DNA of 64,000 bases, taken from Thysanoteuthis rhombus. Its lineage: Eukaryota; Mollusca; Cephalopoda; Oegopsida; Thysanoteuthidae. A program made the translations under genes and the position numbers. Under the pieces are notes generated by a model, which was given only the letters and a program-made list of their open reading frames with translations, was not told where the DNA came from and made no database searches. This document shows positions 33,166 to 44,566 of the stretch, in pieces; position 1 is the stretch's first letter; each line of letters starts with the position of its first letter. The DNA lies in contig OY735219.1 of NCBI GenBank assembly GCA_963457665.1, positions 39,169,477 through 39,233,476 on the forward strand, given 5' to 3'.

Positions 33166-33370
33166 TGGATCAATTTAGCAGATACTTACGTGACAAATTG
33201 AACTCCCCTACACTAAAAACCTATATGGGGGATATTTAAAAAAAACAAAGAGACTTTTTCCCTAAACATAATATGGAGTAAATGTTTAATCTTCAGCCCT
33301 GTAGCTCTATTGGTGAGGTCTCTGTGTGTGATAGATACATAACCAGCCAACCAGATAGGCAGCCAGCTGT
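33166..33370 (-). mobile_element. Repeat A fragment, inverted to its neighbour
   Basis: From GGATCAATTTAGCAG to CCAGATAGGCAGCCAG. Together with 33040-33165 it forms a large imperfect inverted pair sharing the CCAATGG-type and CAGCCAG blocks. Confidence 0.75.
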
Positions 33371-33577
33371 TGGAAAATGGTGGGGTGTATTTCAACCATG
33401 TGCCCTAATATGTTTCATCGTATGTATGTACACTGTGGCCGTAGCAAGGGAAGGAATGGAAGACGCTACACTCATGTTGAGATTCAAAATCGAAATTGAT
33501 TTTTTTAAAACTTGGCCAACCAAAAACACATCTAAAGTCTTTGCTTGAAGACCAAACAAAATCCTCACTCTCTTAAA

Positions 33578-33580
33578 AGA

Positions 33581-33632
<52 letters not shown>
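33578..33632. repeat. (GA)n microsatellite
   Basis: About 55 bp of GA. Confidence 0.95.
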
Positions 33633-33633
<1 letters not shown>

Positions 33634-34164
33634 TGAGAGGTTGAGTGGTTAATCAGTCCTCTGATTGTAAGCAGCCGGGGGCCCAACAGCTGCTACCCTA
33701 CTTCTATTCTTCTACTCCTGATTCTTCTGGTGACTAACCTCTGGTCTCATAACTTATAGGTAAGGGTCCCTTTTCTCCTTTACTTGATTAAATTATTCTC
33801 TCTTCTTTTACCTGATATTGTTTCTAAATGATCATCTACCCTTTTCTCTTCTATTTTCCTCCTGCTTTCTTTCGCTTCTCAAGCCTTTAAATTTACCGTC
33901 CATCTTCCTTACTTCCAAACTTTATCTTGTCGTAATAAATCTATGTAAGATGTTTCTATCATCCTTTTGGCTCCTAAAAACAGTAAGTCTGTTACACCCG
34001 CATAGATACATATAAGTAACGTAGCTTTGAAGATCAAGTTTGTAAATATAGTTCACATATATCCACACAAAAAGTAACTTTAACATAAGTTTTATTCAAA
34101 AATAAGATCAAATGTTTAAGAATAAAAATAAAATATCCAATCAAACAGTCCCTATCAGCCCTCA
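33633..34164. other. No recognisable feature
   Basis: Slightly GC-richer at 33665-33780 (GCAGCCGGGGGCCCAAC) but no motif recognised. A T/C-rich stretch lies at 33770-33900. Confidence 0.45.
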
Positions 34165-34238
34165 TATTGTAACGCAGCTAAATCAACGTGAAAAATAAAG
34201 ATACCCATGTCGACAGTTTTGGTTGACAGTTTCTAAAA
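34165..34238 (-). mobile_element. Repeat A, TAGAAAC end only
   Basis: AATCAACGTGAAAAATAAAG to TTTTGGTTGACAGTTTCTAA. Confidence 0.7.
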
Positions 34239-34682
34239 ATATGAATATATCTAAATGTCTAGCCTGATTTTATGTATGAGTGAGTGAGAGGTTGAGTTTG
34301 CCGCTATATAAAAGTTGCTACCCAGAAGTTTGGGGAATCGGAACAGTGTGCACAAACTAGATATTTCACAGATTTTTGTTGCCACTGTTTGTGAACCAAT
34401 GTGAAAGTAGCAGACAGGAAACTACTTTAAAGGAGATGGCGGAAACTAAGTGTGTGGATAAGTAATTAAATTGCTAAATCATGCATCAATAATTGAAAAT
34501 GGTTTCTTAGAGATATGTTCATTGGTTTATTAACATGGAAGGACATTTATAAGGAGCTGATTTCATTAAACTGATTTCACATAGAAGTGCATTAACTTGA
34601 GTCAAAGTTGGTCTGTCAGAGTTAATTGACAAGAATCAGATGGTGCAATGACATCACAGTGATTGGAGCTGGTCAGAAATAG
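34239..34682. other. No recognisable feature
   Basis: AT-rich spacer. Confidence 0.45.
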
Positions 34683-34759
34683 TAATTGGTTTGTTTATCA
34701 GATTTCATTATTTACCAGACTTTATTAGACAGATTTAGAAAAGTTGAATTGAATCCAGA
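34683..34759 (+). repeat. 77-bp direct repeat X, left copy
   Basis: Starts TAATTGGTTTGTTTATCAG and ends GAATTGAATCCAGA. It matches 35208-35284 at 68 of 77 positions with no indel (by eye) and ends one base before the repeat A copy begins. Confidence 0.9.
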
Positions 34760-35209
34760 CATGTCTGATTAGTTGTTCAATTGAAATTGTCATGCGACTG
34801 ACATCTTCTGGCAGCATGCAGTGTTGGGATTGATCAATTAAAGAAATAGAAAAAATCAGTGATACATGAATAAGTTACTACTTTTGCCTCTCGTTGGGTA
34901 GAGATCAATACAAAAGTCTGAATTTTATAAAAGCAAGCATGAATGCTGCCAGACACAAACTAAGGGATCAATTTAGCATAGATTTAGATTGCAAATTGGA
35001 CCCCCCACTGAAAACCTATGTAAGGGTGCAGGGATATTCAAAAAACAAAATACTTTTTCTGTACATAATAAGGAGTAAATGTTTGAATCCTTCGGTGCAT
35101 CTTGTACACGTGATACACACATACACACATAGCTAGGCAGCCAGATCAAGCAGAAACTGAAGAAATCTATGTTGACTGTTGTGGTGATGGTTTTGGTTTT
35201 CAGTTTCTA
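34760..35209 (-). mobile_element. Repeat A, full length, flanked by direct repeats
   Basis: Starts CATGTCTGATTAGTTG, all blocks in order, ends TTTTCAGTTTCTA. The 77-bp repeats X lie directly at both ends, overlapping the element by at most TA. Confidence 0.85.
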
Positions 35210-35284
35210 ATTGGTTTATTTACCAGGTCTCATTATTTACCAGACTTTTTAAGACAGATTTTGGGAAGTTGAATTGAATCCAGA
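35208..35284 (+). repeat. 77-bp direct repeat X, right copy
   Basis: Starts TAATTGGTTTATTTACCAG at the end of repeat A. Confidence 0.9.
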
Positions 35285-35454
35285 AAGAATGATTATGTTT
35301 TTAATGATAGTGGGACCTCAGAGAGCAAATCAAAAGTTGTGGGCTATATATCATAGCTGATTGACCTAGGATTGGTTTGGGTAGGGATCAAATTTTGACT
35401 TCAAGACAGATCATTCTTTTCCTCTCCTCATATCAACTTGAACTGATTGTAGAA

Positions 35455-35530
35455 TTTAGGCAGCCGAGTGATTCCAATCAAAAGAAGCCCTGACACAGTG
35501 CCATGTTTAAAGGGTAAAAGTCATTTGAGA
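35455..35530. repeat. Fragment shared with the SINE body at 25375
   Basis: CACAGTGCCATGTTTAAAGG and GGTAAAAGTC resemble the sequence at about 25400-25430. Short and diverged. Confidence 0.3.
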
Positions 35531-35911
35531 CAGCAGTTGAGAGATTTCCCATTGTTGGACAACCAATTACGTGACCTAATCTCCTTTAAAAATTCTAAGA
35601 ATTAGATTGACATAGCATGTAGGAAAGGTCATAGAAAGTCAAGAGTCCCGACTTCTCACTCAGGCAAATAATTGTCTGAGGTAATAATGTAAACCCTGTC
35701 ACAGAGAGATACAAGTAGATATTAATTGAGTTTAGCTTCAGTTCAGTTTACATCATCTCTTGACAGTTGCTGAAGGCAAAAAAAGCTGAAGTTCTCCTCC
35801 ATGCTGGTCTGTCTTTGGCCTGCTCCAAGAGTTGCATTGCTTCCTCTCTATCATGCTCTATCAGAGGGGTTACAACAGCTTGGCAGCACCCATCTCATTT
35901 CTGAGCTCATG
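35531..35911. other. No recognisable feature
   Basis: GC-richer than most of the window at 35780-35910. The 60-codon frame there runs into the MITE at 35920 and has no known motif. Confidence 0.4.
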
Positions 35912-35919
35912 ACCCAAGG

Positions 35920-36225
35920 CAGTGATTCACAAACTTATTTTGTTGCAGAACCCTTATTTGATTTTCAAAAATTTGCATTTTAATGGACAACTCCTGCCAC
36001 CCTAATTTTAATAAGACAATAGATGAAGCAAAATGGTTTTTAGAGAATTTATTTATACGAAAAAACAAAATGAATGAAACATTGAAATAAAAAATAAATC
36101 TGTTTTCAATTTGTAATTTTTACTAATTCTTTATTGAATTTATTAAGAGGCACCTTATCTGGTGAAAACCCAGAGTTTTTTTGTAAGACCCTGAGGTTCT
36201 GCAGAACCTGCCTTGGGGAACACTG
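35920..36225. mobile_element. hAT-type MITE with near-perfect target duplication
   Basis: Ends CAGTGATTCACAAACTTA and (minus) CAGTGTTCCCCAAGGCAG. Subterminal GCAGAACCC and GGTTCTGCAGAACC also pair. Flanked by ACCCAAGG (35912-35919) and ACCCAAAG (36226-36233), 7 of 8 equal. 306 bp, non-coding, a different family from 56584. Confidence 0.8.
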
Positions 36226-36478
36226 ACCCAAAGCCAGATACCATGGATCATGGTATGGATCATCTTTAGTCTATATCCTTGGCTGTTGGGTCCCTCTGGA
36301 ATACACTTACATCCTGGGTGTGGGCTGCTGCAACAGCTGTTTTTTTAAATCTGTAGTATGGTGTAAACACTACAGATAAATCAAAAAATAATCATTTTTA
36401 AAATATTACATCAGTTAAAATCCGAGCTTCCTAAAAAAGGTCCCTTTCCATTGATTTTCAGACTCTCGATAGATAATC

Positions 36479-36605
36479 GACCAGTCTGAATAGTCACTCT
36501 ATAGAAACTGTCATGTGACCAATGTCTTTTGGCAGCATGCAGTGATAGGGTCGATCAGTTGAAAAAATTAGAAAATGGGGTTATCAATGAATAAATTATC
36601 AAAGG
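36479..36605 (-). mobile_element. Repeat A, one end only
   Basis: CCAGTCTGAATAGTCACTC and GAAACTGTCATGTGACC to AATGAATAAATTATC. Confidence 0.75.
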
Positions 36606-36882
36606 GAATGCTTTGAAGACATGGTGTGAGGTGTTTGCTATGTCGATTTGTTAGTCAGATGGTCAGCTGGTCAGTGACATCAATTGTTGCTATAGATGCT
36701 CAAGTGTGTTTTGGCAGGGAAATACAGCTATGAACATTATATGGTTATTCGTTTGAAAAAAGAATGGAAAAAGGCACACTTGAATAGAAAGTGCATCTAT
36801 ATCGACTGAATACATGAAATCATTTATTGACACATCAAATGGTATTAGACGCTGATGCAAAATCCATTTTCATCTCAAGTAA

Positions 36883-37226
36883 TGACTAGTTAGCCACTCA
36901 ATAGAAACTATCATGTGACCCACAATTTTGGCTGCATGCGATGTTTGGGGTGATGAATTGAAAAACTGGTGATCAATGAATGAGCTACTTCTCTCATCTT
37001 TTGTTGGATCACTGAAGAGTCCGAATTTACAAAAAAACACGTGAGTACCCACAAAAGTATAAATTGAACCCCCCGCCACTAAAAACCAAATATATCTTGA
37101 AGACATAATAATGAACAAATGGTTAAATTTTCAGTTCACTATACATGATAGATAGATAGAAAGAAAGCCAGATCAACTTGAAAACTGAAGAAACCAATGG
37201 TAACAGATTTTGTTGATGGTTTCTAA
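36883..37226 (-). mobile_element. Repeat A, shortened middle
   Basis: GACTAGTTAGCCACTC to GATGGTTTCTAA. It keeps both ends and lacks part of the GGATCAATTTAGC region. Confidence 0.8.
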
Positions 37227-37769
37227 AAGGTACATTTAAGTAGAGTTATGTTTAAACCTACAGGATATATGAATTTTTTCAACGACACATCAAATGGTAT
37301 TTGAAATCTTTTTTTCTTGAAAGGAAAAAGAGAAAAAATTTGTGTCAGTTTACGATAATCAATATTTTATATCAAAAGGTATGTACTGTTCGAGTACTTG
37401 ATACCTCACCTCATGAACTCACGTATACCCACATAACAACTAGAAAGCCCTCAAAGAGTGCATACCTGTGCTAGTACTATTGTCACTAAAAACTAAATGA
37501 AAATCAGTTTGCAAATATCTGTGCCTCACATAAATGAATCACCATAACTCACACAGAAGTAATAATCTAAAAAATCATTTAGAATTTTCTGAAAAAATTA
37601 ATCTCTTATCTGAAAAAATTCCAGTGTAAGATTTGGACAGGGTTAGTCCGAAATGATAATAGAGTTTTAAAAGAGTACTTTTTTTTAATGTAAGAAAAAA
37701 AAACGTTTTTGATGGTGTACTCATGCAAATTTTCATGGTTGTAGCCCCCCTCCCAAATACCCGCTTACA
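37227..37769. other. No recognisable feature
   Basis: AT-rich; no family or gene identified. Confidence 0.45.
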
Positions 37770-38552
37770 CAAATAGACTGAGACCAAATGTCTTTTGGCA
37801 GCATGCCACGTTGCAGGTGAGCCGTTAAAAAATTGGAAGGAGTGATCAATGAATAGAGGTTACTTCTCTTGCCTTTTATAGGATCTCTAAAGAGTCTCAA
37901 TTCTGAAGAAACAAGTGTGGACACAGCTGGACACAAACTAAGGGAGCAATTTAGCATAAAATAATATAGTAACTTGACCCCCTCCCACCCCCAAGATTTT
38001 TCTAGACATAATGAGTTAGTGTTTGCATTTACAGCCATCTAGCTCCATTAGTGCAGCCAGTATGAAAGATAGATATATAGCCAGATAGCCAGCTGGACAA
38101 ATAGACAGAGCAACTAGAAAACTGAATAACCAATGCGTCCTCCCGATTGCAACTTATGGAGCTGGAATAAAAAAAATTGACCCCCAACCTGAGAACCATG
38201 CAATGTGCACAAGAGAGAAACATACTTAACATCACTTGGAGAGATCACAAGAGAGAAAACAGGAATCAGAGATATCGTAAAATCCATCAGAAATCTTAAA
38301 TGGCAATGGATTGGTCATGTAGCAAGAATGTTAGGCAACCACTGGACACCACAACTAATAACATGGATTACCAGAGATCACATGTGAAATTACATCTGAC
38401 AGGAAATAGAATGGTGTCACCAAGTTCAAAAAATATTGGCCCCATGACATCCATAATAGAGAGGTTTAGCAAATCCTGAATGACGAACACTAAATGGCTG
38501 ATGATGATGTTGATGATGATGACATTGACAGTTTCAATTGAGGGTTTCTAAC
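37770..38552 (-). mobile_element. Repeat A split by an opposite-strand RTE LINE
   Basis: A runs to GAAAACTGA (38127) and resumes at CATTGACAGTTTC (about 38523) to the end TTTCTAA. The LINE insert is plus-strand and at a different site from the recurrent joint. Confidence 0.75.
38128..38522 (+). mobile_element. RTE LINE 3' end
   Basis: From CCAATGCGTCCTCCCGATTG to GATGATGATGTTGATGATGATG. A stretch of about 20 codons is missing between the RDHK and REKTGIRD blocks. Confidence 0.85.
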
Positions 38553-39003
38553 ATCAGTTCAAAAAGATGATTCCGAGTAAAGCTGACGATTCAAAATTAT
38601 TTCAAACAGAATTTAAAATCAGTTTAGGTTTTCTTCAGCCGTAGGACTTTGTGAAATTTCAAAGCCTTCAATTCAAGTGATTATCAAATTTTTTCTCAAT
38701 GAATAATACTAGTTTTATTGACCTTTTCTATTTCATTTGAACTGCTGTACTTTTAGGTGTAAATGTAACAAAGCAGCCATATACATGAGCATAAAACTAA
38801 CTCCCTGTTGTAAATACCTTGGCTGAAATAAAGTGAACACATTGAGCTGTCACAGTTTATAGCAAATGTACGGAAAAGGGTCAAAAGTACCGATACGGTA
38901 TGAATATGCCAGAAGTGGTAGCCCCTGCAAACTCATACGACCCAAATGTCAGGTTTTCTTTGCTGTTCCTAGATATCTTCTCTTGATAAGGCTCATGCAT
39001 TGT
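38553..39003. other. No recognisable feature
   Basis: AT-rich spacer. Confidence 0.45.
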
Positions 39004-39178
39004 AAGATTTAATCGACAGTAAAGCTTATATTTTATAAGATTAATTCAATGATATGGTCCATATTTTATAAGATTCAATCAATTACATAGCTCGTATATT
39101 ACTAGATTTATCAATGATATATCACATATTTTATAGAATTCATTCAATGGTATGTCTCATATTTTAATGTATTCATCA
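39004..39178. repeat. 33-bp minisatellite, about 5 units
   Basis: Units begin AAGATT at 39004, 39037 and 39070, then TAGATT at 39103 and AGAATT near 39135. Each ends CATATTTTAT or similar. The period is exactly 33 bp for the first three. Confidence 0.85.
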
Positions 39179-39642
39179 AACTAAATATACTAAGATGTCT
39201 GGCGCCTTTTTTTCTCTTCTAATAAACAATATTCTCATCAAGTGAAAATTAGTTTCTGACTAATCAATATGTACATCTGTCCAGGTTAATTTTATGAATC
39301 TCAAGATTTAGAAAAAAGTTCTGGTACTGTTTGCATGATTTAAATTTCTAAAAGATATTTTGATGAAGACCTTGTCATGATTAATTCTGATATAATATCT
39401 ATAAGTGTTGTGCCCAATATAACACAGCTTGTTAAAGCGTGGTTAATGATATATGGCAGATGGGTTGTGGATACAAACATTTTTACCTATATCATTGCCA
39501 ATTGTTACTCCAAAACATGAATAAAAACAGAATTTCCCTTTGAACCTTGGACTGAGTGCTATTCTACTACGCTGTGAGTCCATTTGATAACAGTGGTGAC
39601 TAAACTCCCAGCCTAACCCCACTGAGAAATATATTCGACTTA
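39179..39642. other. No recognisable feature
   Basis: AT-rich spacer. Confidence 0.45.
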
Positions 39643-40058
39643 TCATCATCATCATCATCATCATCAGTCTTTTAACATCCGTCGTTGGACATAGACCTTC
39701 CCCAGGATTCGCCACAATTCTCTATCATGGGTGTTGCAGAGCCAGTATTTCCTGAATCTGTCCAGTTCATCTCTCCATCTTGTGTTCTATCAGCCTCGGT
39801 TTCTTAGTTGATCTGTGGGGATCCATGTTGCGAGACGTGATGTCCATCGGTTGTCTTTCATTCTTGCAACATGGCCTGCCCATTGCCATTTAAGTTTTTT
39901 AATAGTTTCTATGATGTCACGGACACCCATTTTCTTATATTATATTCTGTGCTGTCTTGTAATCTCTCCATGTAAGGTTGAGCATGATTCTCTCATGCGC
40001 ACGTTGCATACTTCTCAGCTTACAGGTCTGTCTCTTGGTTAGGTTCCATGTTTTATAC
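39643..40058 (-). mobile_element. RTE LINE 3' end, well preserved
   Basis: A (TCATCA)n tail of about 24 bp, complete 3' UTR (TTTTAACATCCGTCG...), then ORF2 C-terminus back to the ETWNLTKRQT-like block. Not inside a repeat A copy. Confidence 0.9.
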
Positions 40059-40147
40059 TGAGTTCTAACTATAAAAATTAAATCAGATAACAACATCTCA
40101 GTGGTCAAGAGCAAAAGGTTTTTTTATATCATTTTTTTCCCTTTTCC

Positions 40148-40622
40148 GTTGTCGTCGTTGTCGTCATTGTTACATATATGCCTTGCCCAAGATTCTATAC
40201 TTTCTGAACTTGTCTAGTTTACTATGCCATCTGATATTTTGTTGGCCATGGTTTTGCATGTGATCTCTGGGGATCCTTGATGTGATTTGTGATGTCCAAC
40301 AGTTGACTGCCATTCTCGAAACATGACCAGTCTAATGCCATTCAAGTTTTTTTTGAAGGATTGTATGATATATCAGATTTCTGTTTTTCCTCTAATATTC
40401 TGTGCTGTTCTGTGAACTTTCTTAGTTATGTTGAGCATGATTTTCTCATGAACATGTTGCATGGTTCTGAGTTTGAGGGTCAATCTTTTGGTTAGGTTTC
40501 ATATTTCAGTTCCATAGGTGATTGTTGGAAGGATGCACTGGTTGTACACCTTTCTTTTTTGGACTAATGGGATTTTCTTTTTTTTTTGAAAGGTTGAGCT
40601 TGCTCTACAGAAAGCTTGAAGG
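40148..40622 (-). mobile_element. RTE LINE 3' end with variant tail
   Basis: The tail reads GTCGTCGTTGTCGTC on the plus text, so its sense unit is GAC rather than GAT. Part of the 3' UTR is lost. ORF2 extends back to the KAFCRASSTF-like block. Confidence 0.8.
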
Positions 40623-41560
40623 CACAGGGGCAAACGGTTCAAAGGATCATGTCATTAATTTAAAAATTTTCTATCCAGTCAAACTGACTTTATATTTACC
40701 GAATAATGTTTCTTAAATGTGGTGAACATATTGACCATACAAATGCTGTGAACACGTGGACCATAAAGAACTTTCTTCTTATTTACAAGTGGGGAGGGGG
40801 GACTTCCATTTACATTGTAACTATAATGCTATTATTATTTTTTGGAAGCTGACCTTCCAATTTAAGTAGTGCCCACATTTTGGCTTTAAGCTTTGTAAAT
40901 ATTTTAATATAAAGTAATGTAACTGCTTGCAAGAATCCTCTGGAAGATGAGCCAGGATATTTTTTTTATTTGATAATTTATAGAACTGTGTATAATATTT
41001 GTCATTTGCATGGGGAGATAGTGTCAAAAATAGAACAAGGGGTAATTGACCTGTCTTTGGATTTACTGAACGAAGGTTGAAAAAAAGTATGAAGGGTATA
41101 GGAACTACCTTTGGATTAGAGAAACAGTATTCATTAATTGCGGTGAACTATTTCTTACTTCTTATTTACTAAACGAAGGACAACCATCAAGTATAATAAA
41201 CTCTCAGCTTTAATGACCATTCTCTCCCTCCAGTTAGTTGATTATAGCAAGGTTTTACTACACTGATATTTGGTATACTTTGTAATATATTTTAGTTATT
41301 TTGGTGGTATTTTTTGGTAAAAGAACAAACATTAAAGGATATTTTTGTCTACATCTCTACAAATAAACATTGGAGTTTAGATGATAACAGAAGAAACTAT
41401 TAAAAGTGCATCTCCTCTCAAAATCTTTTTCACACTTAAACATGCACTTTAGAGATGCTATGGGAAGTAGAATGTTCATCGAGACATTCAGGTCTGTCAC
41501 AATTGAAACACACACAGAGACACACACACACATACATATACATACAAACATTGATTATTG
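40623..41560. other. No recognisable feature except a short (CA)n
   Basis: (CA)n at about 41511-41530. Otherwise AT-rich with no family seen. Confidence 0.45.
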
Positions 41561-42175
41561 GTTAGTGGTTAGTCACTCAATAGAAACTTTTGGTAGAATA
41601 GTGTATGTGAGTGATAAATTAAAATTTGGAAAAAAGGGGTGATCAATAAATCAGTTACTTTTCTGCCTTTTGTAGGACAGTGATCACTAAAAAAATCTGA
41701 ATTTTCAAAAAAACAAACATGTGTGCTACTGGACACAAATTAAAAGATCAATTTAGCATGAATTTGCATTTCAAATCACCTCCCCTCTTCTAAAAATCCA
41801 TGTTTGAAAAAACAAAAATATGTTCTTTCTAGACATAATAAGGAGTAAATATTTAGATTTACAGCCCTCTAGCTCCATCAGTGCAGCCAGTATACATCAT
41901 ATATGCATACATACGCTGAAAAAAAGTGCTAGGTTCTAAAACTTCAAAAGATTACTCTAATTTGTTACTTGTAAATTCATTAGCTTATCTCAAAGTGATA
42001 TTTATCATATTTAATCAGAAATCTACTTTGAGACAAACTAATAAATTTAGATTAATGATTTTTTTTTTCAAGTTGGTCCAAAGAAACAAATTTTTCAGTA
42101 CAGCCAGCCAGACCAACTGAAAAACTGAAGAAACCTATGATAGTTTTGGTGACTGTTTCGGTTGACAGTTTCTAA
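41561..42175 (-). mobile_element. Repeat A carrying a foldback MITE
   Basis: Starts GTTAGTGGTTAGTCACTC, broken at CATACATAC (41914) and resuming at TACAGCCAGCCAG (42099), and ending TTGACAGTTTCTAA. The inner GAAACTGTCATGTG motif is degraded. Confidence 0.85.
41915..42098. mobile_element. Foldback MITE inside repeat A
   Basis: Ends CTGAAAAA and TTTTTCAG. The arms pair over about 80 bp, best at TAAATTCATTAGCTTATCTC against its reverse near 42000-42045. Flanked by TAC on both sides, which may be a 3-bp target duplication. No second copy seen. Confidence 0.65.
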
Positions 42176-42429
42176 CTTGATTATTAATCTTATCAGATCA
42201 GCTTTAGTCAACTGATTTAATAAAATATCTTCGATCTGCCATTCCATTATAACTTGTTTATGGTCAGGTCGATGCACTTACCATCATAGTTTTCCCAATG
42301 CTCATTGGTTTCTGAAATGACTATCAATCTAGTATGTAAATATCCACTAGCTTTGATGTTCATACCATTAATAGATAACAAATTAATGTCAAACATGTTG
42401 CCCAAATATTAAGCAGGAATATCACAATC
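42176..42429. other. No recognisable feature
   Basis: AT-rich spacer. Confidence 0.4.
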
Positions 42430-43060
42430 CATATTATTTCAACCTTACCTTCCATTGATATCAAAAAATGTGTATGCTTTACATATTTGTAAGGAATGTA
42501 TTTACCTAGGTCAGGCAATGGAGTTGGGGAAAAAAGCACAGAATTGAAAAAAGGCAGTGCATAATGATTGGCTGGAAAGCATTTAGTATAAATAGAGACA
42601 TGCTAAAAAGCAATTTGGCAATAGGCTGATAACACAAAATATACAATCAATGCATAATGCTAGCTATGAAGTATGGGTGCAAAACCTGGAAAATTGCAAA
42701 ATAGCCTGAAAACAAACCCAGAAGAACACCAAGGGCAACGGAAAGAGCAATGTTAGGAATAACCCTTAGCGATAGATAAAAATCAGTATGGATCTGGGAG
42801 GGGACCTGGGTAAAGGATATTGTACAAGTACTTAAGTGGCAAAGATAGTGATTGGTGGGACACATAGCGAGAAGAAGGGAAAACAGATAGAATGAAAGGT
42901 TAAGCAATTGGTGCCCATGGACAGTAAAGGTGGTAGGAAAAGACCAGATTCAAGATAGAAAGATGAGATAGCAAAGTTTGGCAAAGATTAGTGCAATCAC
43001 GCTCGTTATGGAAGGAGATGGGAAACATTTTTGCTCAGCAGATGATGATGATGAGGATAA
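42430..43060 (+). mobile_element. RTE-clade LINE, second subfamily
   Basis: ORF2 end with VYLGQAMELG (about 42500), KRQCIMIGWKAF, LAMKYGCKTWKI, PRATERAMLGITLSDR (about 42730-42775) and LVGHIARRRENR (about 42850-42885), then a GATGATGATGATGAGGATAATGAT tail. The same architecture as the main LINE, but residues differ throughout. Confidence 0.8.
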
Positions 43061-43197
43061 TGATTTTCAGAAGCCATTGTTGGGATCAAATGTAATTAAC
43101 ATAATCTAAAATGCATAAAAAAACCTTGAGTCTCTGATAATGTTAATTATTTTGATAACCCTGTGAATTTCATGTGCTTTCTAGTAAACTTGTGTAT

Positions 43198-43424
43198 GGA
43201 GACAGTTCCAAAATGTGATAAGCGCCATATAAAAAATAAATGCGTTCAATCAAATTAGGAATAAAATTCTAGATTTGAACTTTTCATCTAATTAAAATCT
43301 TTTAAATTGCATATACATAAAAAGGTAGTAATAAGATAAGAACATTAAAATCCAGAATTTGATTTTAAATCAATTAAACAATTATTTTTTTAAATGGCTC
43401 TTTTCACATTTTGGAACCATACTC

Positions 43425-43426
<2 letters not shown>
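43198..43426. mobile_element. Foldback MITE (family E)
   Basis: Inverted arms of about 95 bp: CAGTTCCAAAATGTGATAAG...AATAAATGCGTTCAATCAAAT at left and AATCAATTAAACAATTATTT...TTTTCACATTTTGGAACC at right, with a central GTAATAAGATAAGA spacer. The second copy is 54657-55305. Confidence 0.7.
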
Positions 43427-43428
<2 letters not shown>

Positions 43429-43498
<70 letters not shown>

Positions 43499-43521
43499 TT
43501 ATATTTATACATATATATATA

Positions 43522-43602
<81 letters not shown>
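43429..43602. repeat. (TA)n microsatellite
   Basis: About 174 bp with TTTATA interruptions. It joins the end of MITE E to the tail side of repeat F. The 160-codon frame at 43359-43841 runs through all three and is spurious. Confidence 0.95.
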
Positions 43603-43604
43603 TT

Positions 43605-43870
43605 GTATTACAACTCTTCAGTGTGGCTATAGAATATACAGCATCTAGTACCACGATCGGAATCTTCACTTCAGATCCAGAGGCAGACATTTTACCCCAG
43701 CGCTATGCGGAACTGGACAGTCAGCAGAACCAAACTGAGCAATGTAATTTACTTACGCATAATTCCCCATCTACCAAAGTGCTCTATTCCAGAGTTGGAA
43801 GAGCATTGCATATAGTAGTGATAGACAGATGCCCCACTTAACACTGCTCCACCCTAAAGAAGGGAGCGTT
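43605..43870 (+). mobile_element. Repeat F, variant 1
   Basis: Read toward the plus end: TTACAACTCTTCAGTGTGGC, CCACGATCGGAATC (reverse of the B box-like block), CAGAGGCAGACATTTTACC, CGCATAATTCCCCATC, CCAGAGTTGGAAGAGCATTG. Sense direction is probably minus, with the (TA)n as its 3' tail. Confidence 0.65.
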
Positions 43871-44262
43871 AATTATAATATATGTATGTAATGATAATAA
43901 TACAAGAATATAAGTTACATTAAATTCATTTCATGACAATTATTTTCTTGTGAGCAGCTGAAAGCAGTCTGCAATCATCAGGTGAAATCCAATTCTGCAG
44001 CTATTGTGACTGTCCACAGTTTGGGGATATATTTCATTCTTACCTTCTTTCTTTTTCCTTACTTCAAAATTCTTAGTCTGGATTTCAAAGTTGGTCAAGA
44101 TCATCTAGGCATGAAGTCATTCACACCATTTTTGAAAATGTTTATTTTTGTGCTGTCATGGCTTGTGTCGGTGAGTGTTGTTATGCATCTGTTGAGATGT
44201 TTGTATGTAATTATTTTTCCTTTTTCTTTTCTGTATGTTTCAAATATATCATAGATTATATG
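43871..44262. other. No recognisable feature
   Basis: The 90-codon hydrophobic frame at 43982-44254 has no motif and poor codon evidence; I do not call it. Confidence 0.4.
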
Positions 44263-44280
44263 CATATATATATATATATA

Positions 44281-44465
44281 CCCTATCAGTCACAGGTTTG
44301 ATTCCTGCACCAGCCCCATTTTCTTTTATTGCTTATTCTATTTATGTTGTCTAAGTCAAATGATACATTTACCATGTTATAACAAGAGATCATTGCAAAT
44401 GGAGTTTCAATATGATATAACACAATTAGTAATCATTCTGTCGGATCAGATATCCCTCTCTTAAT
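44281..44465 (+). mobile_element. tRNA-SINE, single arm of the dimer family
   Basis: CCCTATCAGTCACAGGTTTGATTCC (B box at about 44295) with the CAGCCCCATTTTC body and the GTCGGATCAGATATCC end, the most complete 3' end of this family. Its head is cut by a (TA)n run at 44263-44280. Confidence 0.65.
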
Positions 44466-44515
44466 AATATATACATATATATACTTTGATGTTCTTATTG
44501 TATTACAACCTTTAG

Positions 44516-44520
<5 letters not shown>

Positions 44521-44563
<43 letters not shown>
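44521..44563. repeat. (TA)n microsatellite
   Basis: About 43 bp of TA with one AAA interruption. Confidence 0.9.

Positions 44564-44566
<3 letters not shown>

Noticed and set aside
38128-38522. Host gene exon around KWQWIGHVARM
   Set aside because: This is the recurring C-terminal block of the RTE LINE, present in many copies here.
43359-43841. 160-codon open frame, the longest in the window
   Set aside because: Most of it is Ile-Tyr from a (TA)n array, and the end runs into repeat F.
43982-44254. 90-codon hydrophobic frame
   Set aside because: No motif, AT-rich composition, no splice or promoter context; hydrophobicity follows from T-rich sequence.
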